A DNA stretch of 64,000 bases. Source: Calliopsis andreniformis (lineage: Eukaryota > Arthropoda > Insecta > Hymenoptera > Andrenidae). The position numbers and the translations under genes are program-made. The notes beneath the pieces are model-generated. The model saw only the letters and a list, made by a program, of their open reading frames with translations. It was not told where the DNA came from and ran no database searches. This document shows positions 37,871 through 50,415 of this stretch, one piece after another. Position 1 is the stretch's first letter. Each line of letters starts with the position of its first letter. The stretch spans positions 4,154,001 to 4,218,000 of the forward strand of contig NW_027480423.1 of NCBI RefSeq assembly GCF_051401765.1, read 5' to 3'.

Positions 37871-40399
37871 ACCAGATCGAATAGTTAGGGCCTAAGAAGT
37901 GAACGCCAGAAGCATAAAATACTTTATAAATACAACAGTTTTTCCATCGTATAAAACGAATAATTGCAACCAGTGTGAAAGTTATGGTTATATCTACATT
38001 CCGAGCAACCTAGGCTTCACTCTAGGGCGTTGTTCCACCAGCTCGAATAGTTAGGGCCTAAGAAGTGAACGCTAGAAGCATTAAATACAATAAAAATACA
38101 ACAGTTTTTCCATCGTATAACAGGTTTAATTGCAACCAGTTTGAAAGTGATGGTCACTTCTACGTTCCGGGCAACCTTGGCTTCACTCTAGGGCGTTGCT
38201 ACACTAGATCGAATAGCTAGGGCCTTAGAAGTCAACGCCAGAGTCATAAAATACAATATAAATACAACAGCTTTTCCATCGTAAAGAACGTATAATTGCA
38301 ACCAGTGTGAAAGTTATGGAAATTTCTACATTCCGAGCAACCTAGGCTTCACTCTAGGGCGTTGCTCCACCAGATCGAATAGTTAAGTCCTTAGAAGTCA
38401 ACGCCAGAACCATAAAATACGATATAAATACAACCGCTTTTGCATCGTATAAAAGGAATAATTGCAAACAGTGTGAAAGTAATTGTCATTTCTACGTTCC
38501 GGGCAACCTAGGCTACACTCTAGGGCGTTGCTCCACCAGATCAGACAGTTAGGGCCTTAGAAGTCAACGCCCGAAGCATAAAATACAAAATAAATAGAAC
38601 AGTTTTTCCATCGCAGAAAACGAATAATTGCAACCAGTGTGAAAGTTATGGTCATGTCTATATTCCGAGCAACCTAGGCTTCACTCTAGGGCGTTGGTCT
38701 ACCAGGTCGAATAGTTAGGGCCTAAGAAGTGACCGCCAGAAGCATAAAATACAATATAAATACAACAGTTTTTCCATCGTATAAAACGAATAATTGCAAC
38801 CAGTGTGAAAGTAATGATCATTTCTACATTCCGAGCAACCTAGGCTTCACTCTAGGGCGTTGCTCCAACAGATTGAATAGTTAGGGCCTTAGAAGTCAAC
38901 GCCCGAGGCATAAAATGCAATAAAAATACAACAGTTTGTCCACCGTATAACAGGATTAATTGCAACCAGTTTGAAAGTGATGGTCATTTCTACGTTCCGG
39001 GCAACCTAGGCTTCACTCTAGGGCGTTGCTCCACTAGATCGAATAGCTAGGGCCTTAGAAGTCAACGCCAGAGGCATATAATACAATATAAATACAACAG
39101 CTTTTCCATCGTAAAAAACGAATAATTGCAAACAGTGTGAAAGTAATTGTCATTTCTTCGTTCCGGGCAACCTAGTCTTCACTCTAGGGCGTTGCTCCAC
39201 CAGATCAAACAGTTACGGCCTTAGAAGTCAACGCCCGAAGTATAAAATACAAAATAAAAAGAAAAGTTTTTCCATTGTATAAAACGAATAATTGCTACCA
39301 GTGTAAATGTTATGGTCATTTCTACGTTCCGGGCAACCTAGGCTTCACCCTAGGGCGTTGTTCCACCAGATTGAATAGTTAGGGCCCAAGAAGTGAACGC
39401 CAGAAGCATAAAATACAATATAAATACAACAGTTTTTGCATCGTATAAAACGAATAATTGCAACCTGTGTGAAGGTTATGGTCATATCTACGTTCCGCGC
39501 AACCTAGGCTTCACTGTAGGGCGTTGCTCCACCAGATCGAAGTGTTAGGGCCTAAGATGTCAACGCCCGAAGCATAAAATACAATAGAAATACAACAGTT
39601 TTTCCATCGTATAAAACGAATAATTGCAACCATTACGAAACTTATGGTCATTTCTACGTTCGGGGCAACCTAGGCTTCACCCTAGGGCGTTGTTCCACCA
39701 GATCGAATAGTTAGGGCCTAAGAAGTGAACGCCAGAAGCATAAAATGCAATAAAAATACAACAGTTTTTCCATCGTATAACAGGATTAATTGCAACCAGT
39801 TTTATAGTGAAGGTCATTTCTACGTTCCGGGCAACCTAGGCTTCACTCTAGGGCGTTGCTCCACCAGGTCGAATTGTTAGGGCCAAAGAAGTCAACGCCC
39901 GAAGCATAAAATACAAAATAAATAGAACAGTTTTTCCATTGTATAAAACGAATAATTGCTACCAGTGTAAAAGTTATGGTCATTTCTACGGTCCAGGCAA
40001 CCTAGGTTTCACTCTAGGGCGTTGCTCCACCAGATCAAACAGTAAGGTCCTTAGAGGTCAACGCCCGAAGCATAAAATACAAAATAAATAGATCAGTTTT
40101 TCCATTGTATAAAACGAATAATTGCTACCAGTGTAAAAGTTATGGTCATTTCTACGTTCCGGGCAACCTAGGCTTCACCCTAGGGCGTTGTTCCACCAGA
40201 TCGAATAGTCAGGGCCTAAGAAGTGAACGCCAGAAGCATAAAATGCAATAAAAATACAACAGTCTTTCCATCCTATAACAGGAATAATTGCAACCCGTTT
40301 GAAAGCGATGGTCATTTGTACGTTCCAGGGAACCTAGGCTTCACTCTAGGGCGTTGCTCCACCAGATCGAATTGTTAGGGCCAAAGAAGTCAACGCCCG
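37871..40399 (+). repeat. Mixed monomers, no clear HOR recognised
   Basis: About 15 monomers drawn from several families, in 166-bp register. Individual changes include ACCGCTTTTGCATCG (about 38433), GTTGGTCTACC (about 38695) and CATTACGAAAC (about 39631). I saw no unique insertion and no long repeat unit confined to this stretch. Confidence 0.7.
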
Positions 40400-40905
40400 A
40401 AGCATAAAATACAAAATAAATACAACAGCCTTTACACCGTATAAAACGAATAATTGCAACCTGTGTGAAGGTTATGGCCATATCTACGTTCCGGGCAACC
40501 TAGGCTTCACTGTAGGGCGTTGCTCCACCAGATCGAAGTGTTAGGGACTAAGAAGTCAACGCCCGAAGCATAAAATACAATGGAAATGCAACAGTTTTTC
40601 CATCGTATAAAACGAATAATTGCAACCATTATGAATCTTATGGTCATTTCTACGTTCCGGGCAACCAAGGCTTCACTCTAGGGCGTTGCTCCACCAGATC
40701 GAATAGTTAAGTCCTTAGAAGTCAACGCCAGAAGCATAAAATACGATATTAATACAGCAGCTTTTCCATCGTATAGAAGGGATAATTGCAAACAGTGTGA
40801 AAGTAATGGTTATATCTACGTTCCGGGCAACCTAGGCTTCACTCTAGGGCGTTGCTCCACGAGATCGAATTGTTAGGGCCAAAGAAGTCAACGCCCGAAG
40901 CATAA
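40400..40905 (+). repeat. 6-monomer HOR, left copy, homologous part
   Basis: TTTACACCGT at 40431 recurs at 41427, exactly 996 bp (6x166) apart. CATTATGAATC, AGCAGCTTTTCCATCG with AGAAGGGATAATTGC, and CACGAGATCGAATTG follow in the same order. The same monomer run is found at 32.6, 34.6 and 36.8 kb. Confidence 0.88.
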
Positions 40906-41395
40906 AATACAAAATAAATAGAACAGTTTTTCCACTGTATAAAACGAATAATTGCTACCAGTGTAAAAGTTATGGTCATTTCTACGTTCCGGGCAACCTA
41001 GGCTTCACCCTAGGGCGTTGTTCCACAAGATCGAATAGTTAGGGCCTAAGAAGTGAACGCCAGAAGCATAAAATGCAATAAAAATACAACAGTCTTTCCA
41101 TCCTATAACAGGAATAATTGCAATCCGTGTGAAAGTGATGGTCATTTGTACGTTCCAGGCAACCTAGGCTTCACTCTAGGGCGTTGCTCCACGAGATCGA
41201 ATTGTTAGGGCCAAAGAAGTCAACGCCCGAAGCATAAAATACAAAATAAATAGAACAGTTTTTCCATCGTATAAAAGGAATAATTGCAAACAGTGTGAAA
41301 GTAATGGTCATTTCTACGTTCCGGGCAACCTAGGCTTCACTCTACGGCTTTGTTCCGCCAGATCGAATAGTTAGGGCCTAAGAAGTCAACACCAG
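40906..41395 (+). repeat. Remaining three monomers of the 6-monomer unit
   Basis: Contains ATGCAATAAAAATACAAC with AGTCTTTCCATCC, GTACGTTCCAGGC, and the GGCTTTGTTCCGCC monomer seen also at 34.54 and 36.70 kb. Confidence 0.8.
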
Positions 41396-41901
41396 AAGAA
41401 TAAAATACAAAATAAATACAACAGCCTTTACACCGTATAAAACGAATAATTGCAACCTGTGTGAAGGTTATGGCCATATCTACGTTCCGGGCAACCTAGG
41501 CTTCACTGTAGGGCGTTGCTCCACCAGATCGAAGTGTTAGGGACTAAGAAGTCAACGCCCGAAGCATAAAATACAATGGAAATGCAACAGTTTTTCCATC
41601 GTATAAAACGAATAATTGCAACCATTATGAAACTTATGGTCATTTCTACGTTCCGGGCAACCTAGGCTTCACTCTAGGGCGTTGCTCCACCAGATCGAAT
41701 AGTTAAGTCCTTAGAAGTCAACGCCAGAAGCATAAAATACGATATTAATACAGCAGCTTTTCCATCGTATAGAAGGGATAATTGCAAACAGTGTGAAAGT
41801 AATGGTTATATCTACGTTCCGGGCAACCTAGGCTTCACTCTAGGGCGTTGCTCCACGAGATCGAATTGTTAGGGCCAAAGAAGTCAACGCCCGAAGCATA
41901 A
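41396..41901 (+). repeat. 6-monomer HOR, right copy, homologous part
   Basis: Repeats 40400-40905. CATTATGAAAC here against CATTATGAATC in the left copy. Homology ends near 41905, where the sequence becomes ACAATATAAATAGAAC with TTTCTCCATGGCAG. Confidence 0.88.
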
Positions 41902-41987
41902 AATACAATATAAATAGAACAGTTTCTCCATGGCAGAAAACGAATAATTGCAACCAGTGTGAAAGTTATGGTCATTTCTATATTCCG

Positions 41988-42256
41988 AGCAACCTAGGCT
42001 TCACTCTAGGGCGTTGCTCGACCAGATCGAATAGTTAGGTCCTTAGAAGTCAACGCCAGAAGCATAAAATACGATATAAATACAACAGCTTTTCCATGGT
42101 ATAAAAGGAATAATTGCAAACAGTGTGAAAGTAATAGTTAGGGCATAAGAAGTGAACGCCAGAAGCATAAAATACAATATAAATACAACAGTTTTTCCAT
42201 CATATAAAACGAATAATTGCAACCAGTATGAAAGTGATGGCCGATTCTACGTTCCG
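41988..42256 (+). repeat. Two monomers fused by a 63-bp deletion
   Basis: Two successive landmarks are 269 bp apart instead of 332. At 42131-42140 the sequence runs GTAAT then AGTTAGGGC. The normal GGTCATTTCTACG through CCAGATCGAAT stretch (63 bp) is missing, including both CTAG motifs and GGGCGTTG. The base triplet AAT lies at both edges, so the break has 3 bp of microhomology. It is the only large departure from the 166-bp register that I found. Confidence 0.9.
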
Positions 42257-45200
42257 GGTAACCTAGGCTTCACTCTAGGGCGTTGCTCCTACAGATTGAA
42301 TAGTTAGGACCTTAGAAGTCAACGCCAGGAGCATAAAATACAATATAAATACAGCAGCTTTTCCATCATATAAAACGAATAATGGTAACCAGTGTGAAAG
42401 TTATGGTCATTTCTACGTGCCGGTCAACCTAGGCTTCACTCTAGGACGCTGCTCCACCAGATCGAATGGTTTGGGCCTATGCAGTCAACGCCAGAAGCAT
42501 AAAATACAATAAAGGTGCAACAGTTTTTCCATCGTATAACAGGAATAATTGCAAACAGTGTGAAGGTAATGGTATGTTCTACGTTCCGGGCAACCTAGGC
42601 TTCACTCTAGGGCAGTGCTCCACCAGATCAAATAGTTAGGGCCTAAGAAGTCAACGCCAGAAGCATAAATTACAATATAAGTACAACAGCTTTTCCATCG
42701 TATATAATGTATATTTGCAAACAGTGTGAAGGTAATGGTCATTTCTACGTACCGAGCAACCTAGGCTTCACTCTAGGGCGTTGCTCCACCAGATCGAATA
42801 GCTAGGGACTTAGAATTCAATGCCAGAAGCATAATATGCAATATAAATATAACAGCTTTTCCATCGTATAAAACGAATAATAGCAACCAGTGTGAAAGTT
42901 ATGGTCATTTCTACTTCCGGGCAACCTAGGCTTCACTCTAGGGCGTTGCTCCACCAGATGGAATAGTTAGGGCCTAAGAAGTCAACGCCAGAAGCATAAA
43001 ATACGATATAAATACCACAGCTTTTCCATCGTATAAAACGAATAATGGTAACCAGTGTGAAAGTTATTGTCATTTCTACGTTCCGGTCAACCTAGGCTTC
43101 ACTCTAGGACGTTGCTCCACCAGATCGAATAGTTAGGGCCTATGAAGTCAACGCCAGAATCTAAAATACAATAAAGGTGCAACAGTTTTTGCATCGTATA
43201 ACAGGAATAACTGCAAACAGTGTGATAGTACTGGTCATTACTACGTTCCGTGTAATCTAGGCTTCACTATAGGGCGTTGCTCCACCAGATCGAATAGTTA
43301 GTGCCTTAGAAGTCAACGCCAGAAGCATAAAATACAATATAAATACAACGGTTTTTCCATCGTATAAAACGAATAATTGCTACCCGTATGGAAGTGATGG
43401 TCATTTCTACGTTCCGGGCAACCTAGGCCTCACTCTAGGGTGTTGTTCCACCAGATTGAATAGTTAGGGCCTACGAAATCAACGACAGAAGCATAAAATA
43501 CAATATAAATATAACAGTTTTTCCATCGTATAAAACGAATAATAGCAACCAGCGTTAAAGTTATGGTCATTTCTACGTTTCGGGCAACCTAGGCTTCACC
43601 CCAGGGCGTTGCTCCACCAGATCGAATAGTTAGGGCCGAAGAAGTGAACGCCAGCAGCATTAAATACAATATAAATACAACAGTTTTTCCATCATATAAA
43701 ACGAATAATTGCAACCAGTATGAAAGTTCTGGTCATTTCTACGTTCCGGGCAACCTAGGCTTCACCCTATGGCGTTCTTCCACCACATCGAATAGCTACG
43801 GCCTCAGAAGTCAACGCCTGAAGCATAAAATACAATAAAAATACAACAGTCTTTCCATCCTATAACAGGAATAATTGCAACCCGTGTGAAAGTGATGGTC
43901 ATTTCTACGTTCCGGGCAGCCTCGGCTTCACTCTAGGGCGTTGCACCACTAGATCAAACAGTTAGGGCCTTAGAAGTCAACGCCCGAAGCATAAAATACA
44001 AAATAAATAGAACAGTTTTTCCATCGTATAAAACGAATAATAGCAACCAGTGTGAAAGTTATGGTCATTTCTACGTTCCGGGCAACCTAGGCTTCAACCC
44101 AGGGCGTTGTTCCACCAGATTGAATAGTTAGGGCCTAAGAAGTGAACGCCAGCAACATAAAATACAATATAAATACAACAGTTCTTCCATCATATAAAAC
44201 GAATGATTGCAACCAGTATGAAAGTTATGGTCATTTCTTCGTTCGGAGCAACCTAGGCTTCACTCTATGGCGTTCATCCACCACATCGAATAGCTACGGC
44301 CTCAGAAGTCAACGCCCGAAGCATAAAATGCAATAAAAGTACAACAGTGTTTCCATCATATAAGAGGAATAATTGCAACCAGTTTGAAAGTGATGGCCGA
44401 TTCTACGTTCCGGGCAACCTAGGCTTCACTCTAGGGCGTTGCTCCTACAGATTGAATAGTTAGGACCTTAGAAGTCAATGCACGAAGCATAAAATGCAAT
44501 AAAAATACAACAGTTTTTCCATCATATAACAGGAATAATTGCAACCAGATAGAAAGTGATGGTCATTTCAACGTTCCGGGCAACCTAGGCTTCACTCTTG
44601 GGCGTTGCTCCACCAGATAGAATAGTTAGTGCCTTCGAAGTCAACGCCAGAAGCATAAAATTCAATAAAGATGCAACAGTTTTTCCATCGTATAGCAGGA
44701 GTATCTGCAAACAGTGTGAAAGTACTGGTCATGTCTACGTTCCGGGTAACCTAGGCTTCACTCTAGGGCGTTGTTCCAACAGATCGAACTGTGAGGGCCT
44801 AAGAAGGCAACGCCAGGAGCATAAAATACAATATAAATACAACAGCTTTTCCACCGTATAAAATGAATAATAGCAAACAGTGTGAAAGTAATGGTCATTT
44901 CTACGTTCCGGTTAACCTAGGCTGCACTCTAGGGTCTTGCACCACCAGATGGAATAGCTAGGGCCTTAGAAGTCAACGCCCGAAGCATAAAATGCAAAAT
45001 AAATATAACAGCTTTTCCATCGTATGAAACGAATAACAGCAACCAGTCTGAAAGTACTGGACATTTCTACGTTCCGGGTAACCTAGGTTTCACACTAGGG
45101 CGTTGCTCCACCAGATCGAATAGCTAGGGCCTTAGAAGTCAACGCCCGAAGCATAAAATACAATACAAATACAACAGCTTTGCCATCGTATAAAACGAAT

Positions 45201-47880
45201 AATTGCAAACAGTGTGGAAGTAATGGTCACTTCTACGTTCCGGGCAACCTAGGCTGCACTCTAGGGTGTTGCTCCACCAGATCGAATAGTTTGGGCCTAT
45301 GATGTCAACGCCAGAAGTATAAAATACAATAAAGGTGCAACAGTTTTTCCATCGTATAGCAGGAATAATTGCAACCAGTGTGAAGGTAATGGTATGTTCT
45401 ACGTTCCGGGCAACCTAGGCTTCACTCTAGGGCGGTGCTGCACCAGATCAAATAGTTAGGGCCTAAGAAGTCAACGCCAGTAGCATAAATTACAATATGA
45501 GTACAACAGCTTTTACATCGTATATAATGTATATTTGCAAACAGTGTGGAAGTAATGGTCACTTCTACGTTCCGGGCAACCTAGGCTTCACTCTAGGCTG
45601 TTGCTCCACCAGATGGAATTGCTAGTGTCTTAGAATTCAATGCCAGAAGCATAAAATGCAAAATAAATAGAACAGTTTTTCCATTGTATAAAACGAATAA
45701 CTGCAACCAGTCTGAAAGTACTGGTCATTTCTACGTTCCGGGTAACCTAGGTTTCACACTAGGGCGTTGCTCCACCAGATCGAATAGCTAGGGTCTTCGA
45801 ACTCAACGCCAGAAGGATAAAATACAATATAAGTACAAAAGTTTTTCCATCGTATAAAATGAATAATTGCAGACATTGTGAAAGTAATGGTCATTTCTAC
45901 GTTCCGGTCAACCCAGGTGTCACTCTAGGGCGTTGCTCCACCACATCTAATAGCTACGGCTTTAGAAGTCGACGCCAGGAGCATAAAATACAATATAAAT
46001 ACAACAGCTTTTCCATCGTATAAAATGAATAATTGCAAACAATGTGAAAGTAATGGTCATTTCTACGTTCCGGGCAACCTAGGCTGCACTCTAGGGTGTT
46101 GCTCCACCAGATGGAATTGCTAGGGACTTAGAATTCAACGCAGGAAGCATAAAATGCAAAATAAATGGAACACTTTTTCCATTGTATAAAACGAATAACT
46201 GCAACCAGTCTGAAAGTACTGGTCATTTCTACGTTCCGGGTAACCTAGGCTTCACTCTAGGACGTTGCTCCACCAGATCGAATAGTTAGGGCCTATGAAG
46301 TCAACGCCAGAAGCTAAAATACAATAAAGGTGCAACAGTTTTTCCATCGTATAACAGGAATAACTGCAAACAGTGTGATAGTACTGGTCATTACTACGTT
46401 CCGTGTAATCTAGGATTCACTCTAGGGCGTTGCTCCACCAGATCGAATAGTTAGTGCCTTAGAAGTCAACGCCAGAAGCATAAAATACAATATAAATACA
46501 ACAGTTTTTCCATCGTATAAAACGAATAATTGCTACCCGTATGGAAGTGATGGTCATTTCTACGTTCCGGGCAACCTAGGCCTCACTCTAGGGTGTTGTT
46601 CCACCAGATTGAATAGTTAGGGCCTAAGAAATCAACGCCAGAAGCATAAAATACAATATAAATATAACAGTTTTTCCATCGTATAAAACGAATAATAGCA
46701 ACCAGCGTGAAAGCTATGGTCATTTCTACGTTCCGGGCAACCTAGGCTTCACCCTAGGGCGTTGTTCCACCAGATGGAATAGTTAGGGCCTAAGAAGTCA
46801 ACGCCAGAAGCATAAAATACGATATAAATACAACAGCTTTTCCATCGTATAAAACGAATAATGGTAACCAGTGTGAAAGTTATGGTCATTTCTACGTTCC
46901 GGTCAACCTAGACTTCACTCTAGGAAGTTGCTCCACCAGAAAGAATAGTTAGGGCCTGTGAAGTCAACGCCAGAAGCATTAAAAACAATAAAGGTGCAAC
47001 AGTTTTTCCATCGTATAACAGGAATAATTGCAACCAGTGTGAAGGTAATGGTATGGTCTTCGTTCCGGGCAACCTAGGCTTCACCCTAGGGCGGTGCTCC
47101 ACCAGATCAAATAGTTACGGCCTAAGAAGTCAACGCCAGAAGCATAAATTACAATATAAGTACAACAGCTTTTCCATTGTATATAATGTATATTTGCAAA
47201 CAGTGTGGAAGTAATGGTCATTTCTACGTTCCGGGCAACCTAGGCTTCACTCTAGGGTGTTGCTCCACCAGATGGAATTGCTAGGGACTTAGAATTCAAC
47301 GCCCGAAGCATAAAATGCAAAATAAATAGAACAGTTTTTCCATTGTATAAAACGAATAACTGCAACCAGTCTGAAAGTACTGGTCATTTCTACGTTCCGG
47401 GTAACCTAGGTTTCACACTAGGGCGTTGCTCCACCAGATCGAATAGCTAGGGTCTTCGAACTCAACGCCAGAAGGATAAAATACAATATAAGTACAAAAG
47501 TTTTTCCATCGTATAAAATGAATAATTGCAGACATTGTGAAAGTAATGGTCATTTCTACGTTCCGGTCAACCCAGGTGTCACTCTAGGGCGTTGCTCCAC
47601 CACATCTAATAGCTACGGCTTTAGAAGTCGACGCCAGGAGCATAAAATACAATATAAATACAACAGCTTTTCCATCGTATAAAATGAATAATTGCAAACA
47701 ATGTGAAAGTAATGGTCATTTCTACGTTCCGGGCAACCTAGGCTGCACTCTAGGGTGTTGCTCCACCAGATGGAATTGCTAGGGACTTAGAATTCAACGC
47801 AGGAAGCATAAAATGCAAAATAAATGGAACACTTTTTCCATTGTATAAAACGATTAACTGCAACCAGTCTGAAAGTACTG
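42257..47880 (+). repeat. Divergent, less homogenised domain with internal 10- and 19-monomer repeats
   Basis: About 34 monomers with features rare elsewhere: ACAATAAAGGTGCAAC, TATATAATGTATATTTGC, GTCTGAAAGTACTGG, CGTGTAATCTAGG, GGAATTGCTAGGG and the shortened AGAAGCTAAAATAC. Internal repeats are visible. CATTGTATAAAACGAATAACTGC landmarks at 45682 and 47341 are 1659 bp apart (10 monomers minus 1), and ACTCTAGGAC at 43101 and 46254 are 3153 bp apart (19 monomers minus 1). It has more private differences per monomer than the flanks. Confidence 0.85.
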
Positions 47881-48585
47881 GTCATTTCTACGTTCCGGGC
47901 AACCTAGGCTTCACTCTAGGGCGTTGCTCCACTAGATCGAATTGCTAGGGCCTTAGAAGCCAACGCCAGAAGCATAAAGTATAAAATAAATAGAACAGTT
48001 TTTCCATCGTATAAAACGAATAATTGCTACCAGTGTGAAAGTTATGGTCACTTCTACATTCCGGGCAACCTAGACTTCGCCCTAGGGCGTTGTTCCACCA
48101 GATGGAATAGTTAGGGCCTAAGAAGTCAACGCCAGAAGCATAAAATACGATATAAATACAACAGCTTTTCCATCGTACAAAACGAATAATTGCAGCCAGT
48201 GTGAAAGTTATGGTCATTTCTACGTTCTGGGCAACCTAGGCTTCCCACTAGGGCGTTGCTCCAACAGATTGCATAGCTAGGGCCTTAGAAGCCAATGCCC
48301 GAAGCATAAAATGCAATAAAAATACAACAGTTTTTCCATCGTATAGCAGGAATAATTTGCAACCAGTGTGAAGGTTATGGTCATATCCACGTTCCGGGCA
48401 ACCTAGGCATCACTGTAGGGCGTTGCTCCACCAGATCGAATAGTTAGGTCCTTAGAGGTCAACGCCAGAAGCATAAAATACAATATAAATACAACAGTTT
48501 TTCCCTCGTATAAAACGAATAATTGCAACCAGTTTGAAAGTGATGGTCATTTCTACGTTCCGGGTAACCTAGGCTTCACTCTAGG
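47881..48585 (+). repeat. Distant copy of the start of segment D
   Basis: AAAGTATAAAATAAATAG, CCTAGACTTC, TTCCCACTAGGG and GGCATCACTGTAGGG follow as at 14.0 and 17.5 kb. CGGGTAACCT at 48561 matches 18081 at an offset of 30480, and the order continues into AGTCAGCGCCCG in both. The block has been moved or copied over about 30 kb. Confidence 0.88.
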
Positions 48586-48917
48586 GCGTTGCTCCAACAG
48601 ATTGAATAGTTAGGGCCTTAGAAGTCAGCGCCCGAAGCATAAAATGCAATAAAAATACAACAGTTTTTCCATCGTATAACAGGATTAATTGCAACCAGTT
48701 TGAAAGTGTTGGTCCTTTCTACATTTCGAGCAACCTAGGCTTCACTCTAGGGCTTTGCTCCACCTGATCGAATAGTTAGGGCCTAAGAAGTGAACGCCAG
48801 AAGCATAAAATACAATATAAATACAACAGTTTTTCCATCGTATAAAACGAATAATTGCTACCAGTGTAAAAGTTATGGCAATTCTACGTTCCGGGCAGCC
48901 TAGGCTTCACTCTAGGG
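48586..48917 (+). repeat. Mixed monomers joining segment D to module X
   Basis: Begins like 18.1 kb (TCCAACAGATTG, AGTGTTGGTC) but switches to the M3 markers CATTTCGAGC and GGGCTTTGC near 48725. It then carries a GTGAACGCC monomer with a shortened ATGGCAATTCTACG. Confidence 0.75.
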
Positions 48918-49092
48918 CGGAGCTCCACCATATCGAATAGCTACGGCCTTAGAAGCCTACGCCTGAAGCATAAAATACAATAAAAATACAACGGTCTTTT
49001 CATCGTATAACAGGAATAATTGCAACAAGCGTGAAAGTAATGATCATTTCGGCGTTTCGGGCATCCTAGTCTTAACTCTGAGGCATTGCTCC
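48918..49092 (+). repeat. Divergent module X, copy 6
   Basis: Full copy with private changes CGGAGCTCCACC and ATCCTAGTCTTAAC. It is about 11 kb from the nearest other copy. Confidence 0.85.
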
Positions 49093-50415
49093 ACCAGATC
49101 GAATAGTTAGGGCCTAAGAAGTCAACGCCAGAAGCATAAAATACCATATAAATACAACAGTTTTTCCATTGTATAAAACGAATAATTGCTACCAGTGTAA
49201 AAGTTATGGTCATTTCTACGTTCCGGGCAACCTAGGCTTCACCCTAGGGCGTTGTTCCACCAGATTGAATAGTTAGGGCCTAAGAAGTGAACGCCAGAAG
49301 CATAAAATACAATATAAAAACAACAGTTTTTCCATCGTAAGAGACGAATAATTGCAACCAGTGTGAAAGTTATGGTCATTTCTACATTCCGAGCAACCTA
49401 GGCTTCACTCTAGGTCGTTGCTCCAACAGATTGAATAGCTAGGGCCTTAGAAGTCAACGCCAGAGGCATAACATACAATATAAATACAACAGCTTTTCCA
49501 TTGTATAAAACGAATAATTTCTACCAGTGTAAAAGTTATGGTCATTTCTACGTTCCGGGCAACCTACGCTTCACCCTAGGGCATTGTTCCATCAGATCGA
49601 ATAGTTAGGGCCTAAGAAGTGAACGCCAGAAGCATAAAATACAATATAAATAAAACAGTTTTTCCATTGTAGAAAACGAATAATTGCAACCAGTGTGAAA
49701 GTTATGGTCATTTCTATATTCCGAGCAACCTAGGCTTCACTCTAGGGTGGTGCTCCACCAGATCGAATAGTTAGGTCCTTAGAAGTCAGCGCCAGAAGCA
49801 TAAAATACGATATAAATACAACAGCTTTTCCATGGTATAAAAGGAATAATTGCAAACAGTGTGAAAGTAATGGTCATTTCTACGTTCCGGGCAACCTAGG
49901 CTTCACTCTACGGCGTTGCTCCACCAGGTCGAATAGTTAGGGCCTAAGAAGTCAACGCCAGAAGCATAAAATATAATATAAATACAACAGTTCTTCCATT
50001 GTATAAAACGAATAATTGCTACCAGTGTAAAAGTTATGGTCATTTCTACGTTCCGGGCAACCTGGGCTTCACCCTAGGGCGTTGTTCCACCAGATCGAAT
50101 AGTTAGGGCCTAAGAAGTGAACGCCAGAAGCATAAAATACAATATAAATACAACAGTTTTTCCATCGTATAAAACGAATAATTGCAACCAGTGTGAAAGT
50201 TATGGTCATTTCTACATTCCGAGCAACCTAGGCTTCACTCTAGGGTGTTGCTCCAACAGACTGAATAGTTAGGGCCTTAGAAGTCAGCGCCCGAAGCATA
50301 AAATGCAATAAAAATACAACAGTTTTTCCATCGTATAAAACGAATAATTGCAACCAGTTTGAAAGTTATGGTCATTTCTACATTCCGAGCAACCTAGGCT
50401 TTACTCTAGGGCGTT
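49093..50415 (+). repeat. Monomers matching 18.4-19.0 kb, then mixed
   Basis: ATATAAAAACAACAG with TCGTAAGAGACG, AGAGGCATAACATAC, TTTCTACCAGTG and CAACCTACGC follow in the order seen from about 18470 (offset near 30811). The last five or so monomers are ordinary GTGAACGCC and AGTCAGCGCCCG types. Confidence 0.8.
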
